From assembly GCA_964006375.1 (NCBI GenBank), contig OZ023266.1, positions 61,449,946 through 61,513,945 on the forward strand: 64,000 nt of DNA, given 5' to 3'. Positions 63,140-64,000 of this stretch are shown one piece after another. Origin of the DNA: Tillus elongatus (Eukaryota > Arthropoda > Insecta > Coleoptera > Cleridae). A program made the translations under genes and the position numbers. Under the pieces are notes generated by a model. It was given only the letters and a program-made list of their open reading frames with translations, was not told the origin of the DNA and ran no database searches. How positions within the stretch are numbered: position 1 is the first letter of the stretch; each line of letters begins with the position of its first letter.

Positions 63140-64000
63140 CTATTCACGATCCCTCACTGTGGGGATAGCGGACACAAGTCGGGTGGCAAGGGATTGCTTG
63201 TACCCCTCCCAATCGGTCCTCCTCGGGCTGCGAAACTCCACCACAGGTCTAGGGCCTGTTTCAATCTCAAATAGGATGTGGGCATGGTCCGAACATGAGG
63301 GTTCAGACGACACCCTCCATTTGAGGATTTTGGAGCTCAACAGCCTTGAGCTGATCATAAGATCTAAAACCTCTCTTCGATTGACCGTTAGAAAGGTGGG
63401 TGCCGAGCCTATGTTGTTGACAACCAGCTCCTCCCCTAATATGTATTCAAATAGTGACTCACCTCGTCTGTTAGTGTCTGTGCTCCCCCAAACCAGATGA
63501 TGGGAGTTCGCATCACACCCCATTACAAGGTGATAATTGTTCCTCTTGCAGTAGATGATCAATTTCCGCACCTCTGCTGTAGGTGGTTGTTCTGCATCTC
63601 TGTCTCCGGGGAAATAGGCGGAACAGGCCACTACTTCCAGCCTGGTCACCCCGGTTGTAATCATGAGATGGATGGCGACCATGTCCTTGGTGCAGTATTC
63701 TGATAGTGTAAAATACTGCAAGTTGTTTCTGATCCAGATACAGGCTCTGGGGTTGGTACCAGAGCCCACCTCTACTATCTTACCAGAAGTGTTACCCAGC
63801 CCTTTAGTTCGGTCCGATCTGGCGGTCCAGGGCTCTTGGAGAAGAGCAATGTCTATCTGCTCCTCCTTTAATTTCATGCTAAGGAGGTATGTCGTTGCCT
63901 TAGCATGATGCAAATTTGCCTGTATGCACCTAATAGGTCTGGTGGAAGGATGTATCCTGCCACCTCCTCTACTGGGGCCCATTTTTTTGGTGGATTTGAT
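63140..64000 (-). pseudogene. LINE ORF2 APE endonuclease (ends at in-frame TAG)
   Basis: The frame is open to the window edge and probably starts further right. Motifs: RCIQANLHHAKATTYLL, LLQEPWTARS, GCDANSHHLVWGSTDTN near 63500, EVLDLMISS and SEPSCSDHAHILFEIE near 63270. A single TAG at 63142-63140 interrupts the same frame that continues as IKIVAEQVRDAVV into the RT, so one nonsense change accounts for the break. Confidence 0.9.

Larger units (their letters stand above)
60363..64000 (-). mobile_element. Nearly full-length LOA/R1-like LINE
   Basis: This GC-rich minus-strand LINE runs off the right edge. It encodes APE, RT, RNase H and a CCHC knuckle, and ends with a 3' UTR (GTGAGCCACAATAGACC, GTGGAGGGACCGG) plus a TTGATTGTG...AACCTAACCTAACCTATC tail and short A/T repeats. 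Only one nonsense codon, one clear deletion/frameshift and RNase H damage are visible, so it is younger than the related copy at 324-4330. It lies in an MTO1 intron in the same orientation as the gene. Confidence 0.92.

Overview
The window is nuclear DNA of an arthropod, almost certainly an insect; I cannot place the order from sequence alone. The evidence is strong AT bias, spliced genes with GT/AG introns, an axonemal dynein gene, tRNA-derived SINEs, (TTA)n/(ATT)n-tailed non-LTR retrotransposons, Tc1/mariner and piggyBac relics, and (AT)n tracts up to about 250 bp.

Two host genes are visible, both read right to left on the minus strand. (1) The first three coding exons of an axonemal dynein heavy chain, closest to the DNAH2 type, lie at 14535-14451, 10933-10508 and 5281-5003; the rest of the gene is off the left edge. 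(2) The last seven coding exons of MTO1 (mitochondrial MnmG/GidA, wobble-uridine tRNA modification) run from 59558 down to the stop codon at 21608, with a polyadenylation signal just beyond. Every exon junction keeps phase, so about 490 codons can be read across about 38 kb; the N-terminal FAD-binding exons are off the right edge.

Almost everything else is transposable-element sequence filling the introns and flanks. By region: 0.3-4.3 kb is a decayed LOA/R1-like LINE with APE, RT and RNase H. 5.5-6.7 kb holds LINE 3' tails and GC-rich modular retroposon sequence. 9-10 kb is a dead piggyBac. 11.1-12.6 kb is a TA-flanked foldback element. 15-21 kb holds SINEs, tandem duplications, an inverted-repeat-bounded tandem array and a MITE. 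22.8-23.7 kb is a modular retroposon with a 26-bp target-site duplication.

27.8-29.8 kb is a structurally complete Tc1/mariner-group element with DD41D spacing and an intact 362-codon transposase. 31.6-35.2 kb is a dead relative split by a LINE. 35.8-38.8 kb is another LINE, ending next to an MTO1 splice donor. 40.1-41.4 kb is a relic of an uncharacterised insect multicopy protein family. 43.7-45.7 kb is a third DD41D-type element. 46.7-47.6 kb is a LINE fragment carrying a hairpin insertion. 49.5-50.6 kb is a Penelope-like remnant between inverted repeats, with a hammerhead-ribozyme-like fold. 54.2-58.1 kb is a CR1/Jockey-type LINE, and 60.4-64 kb is a nearly full-length LOA/R1-like LINE.

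I see no new host-encoded system. The strongest candidates for follow-up are the intact DD41D transposon, the Penelope-like inverted-repeat structure, the modular retroposon that shares its 3' end with the resident LINE, the tandem-repeat foldback at 17.4-19.4 kb, and the uncharacterised family at 40.1-41.4 kb.
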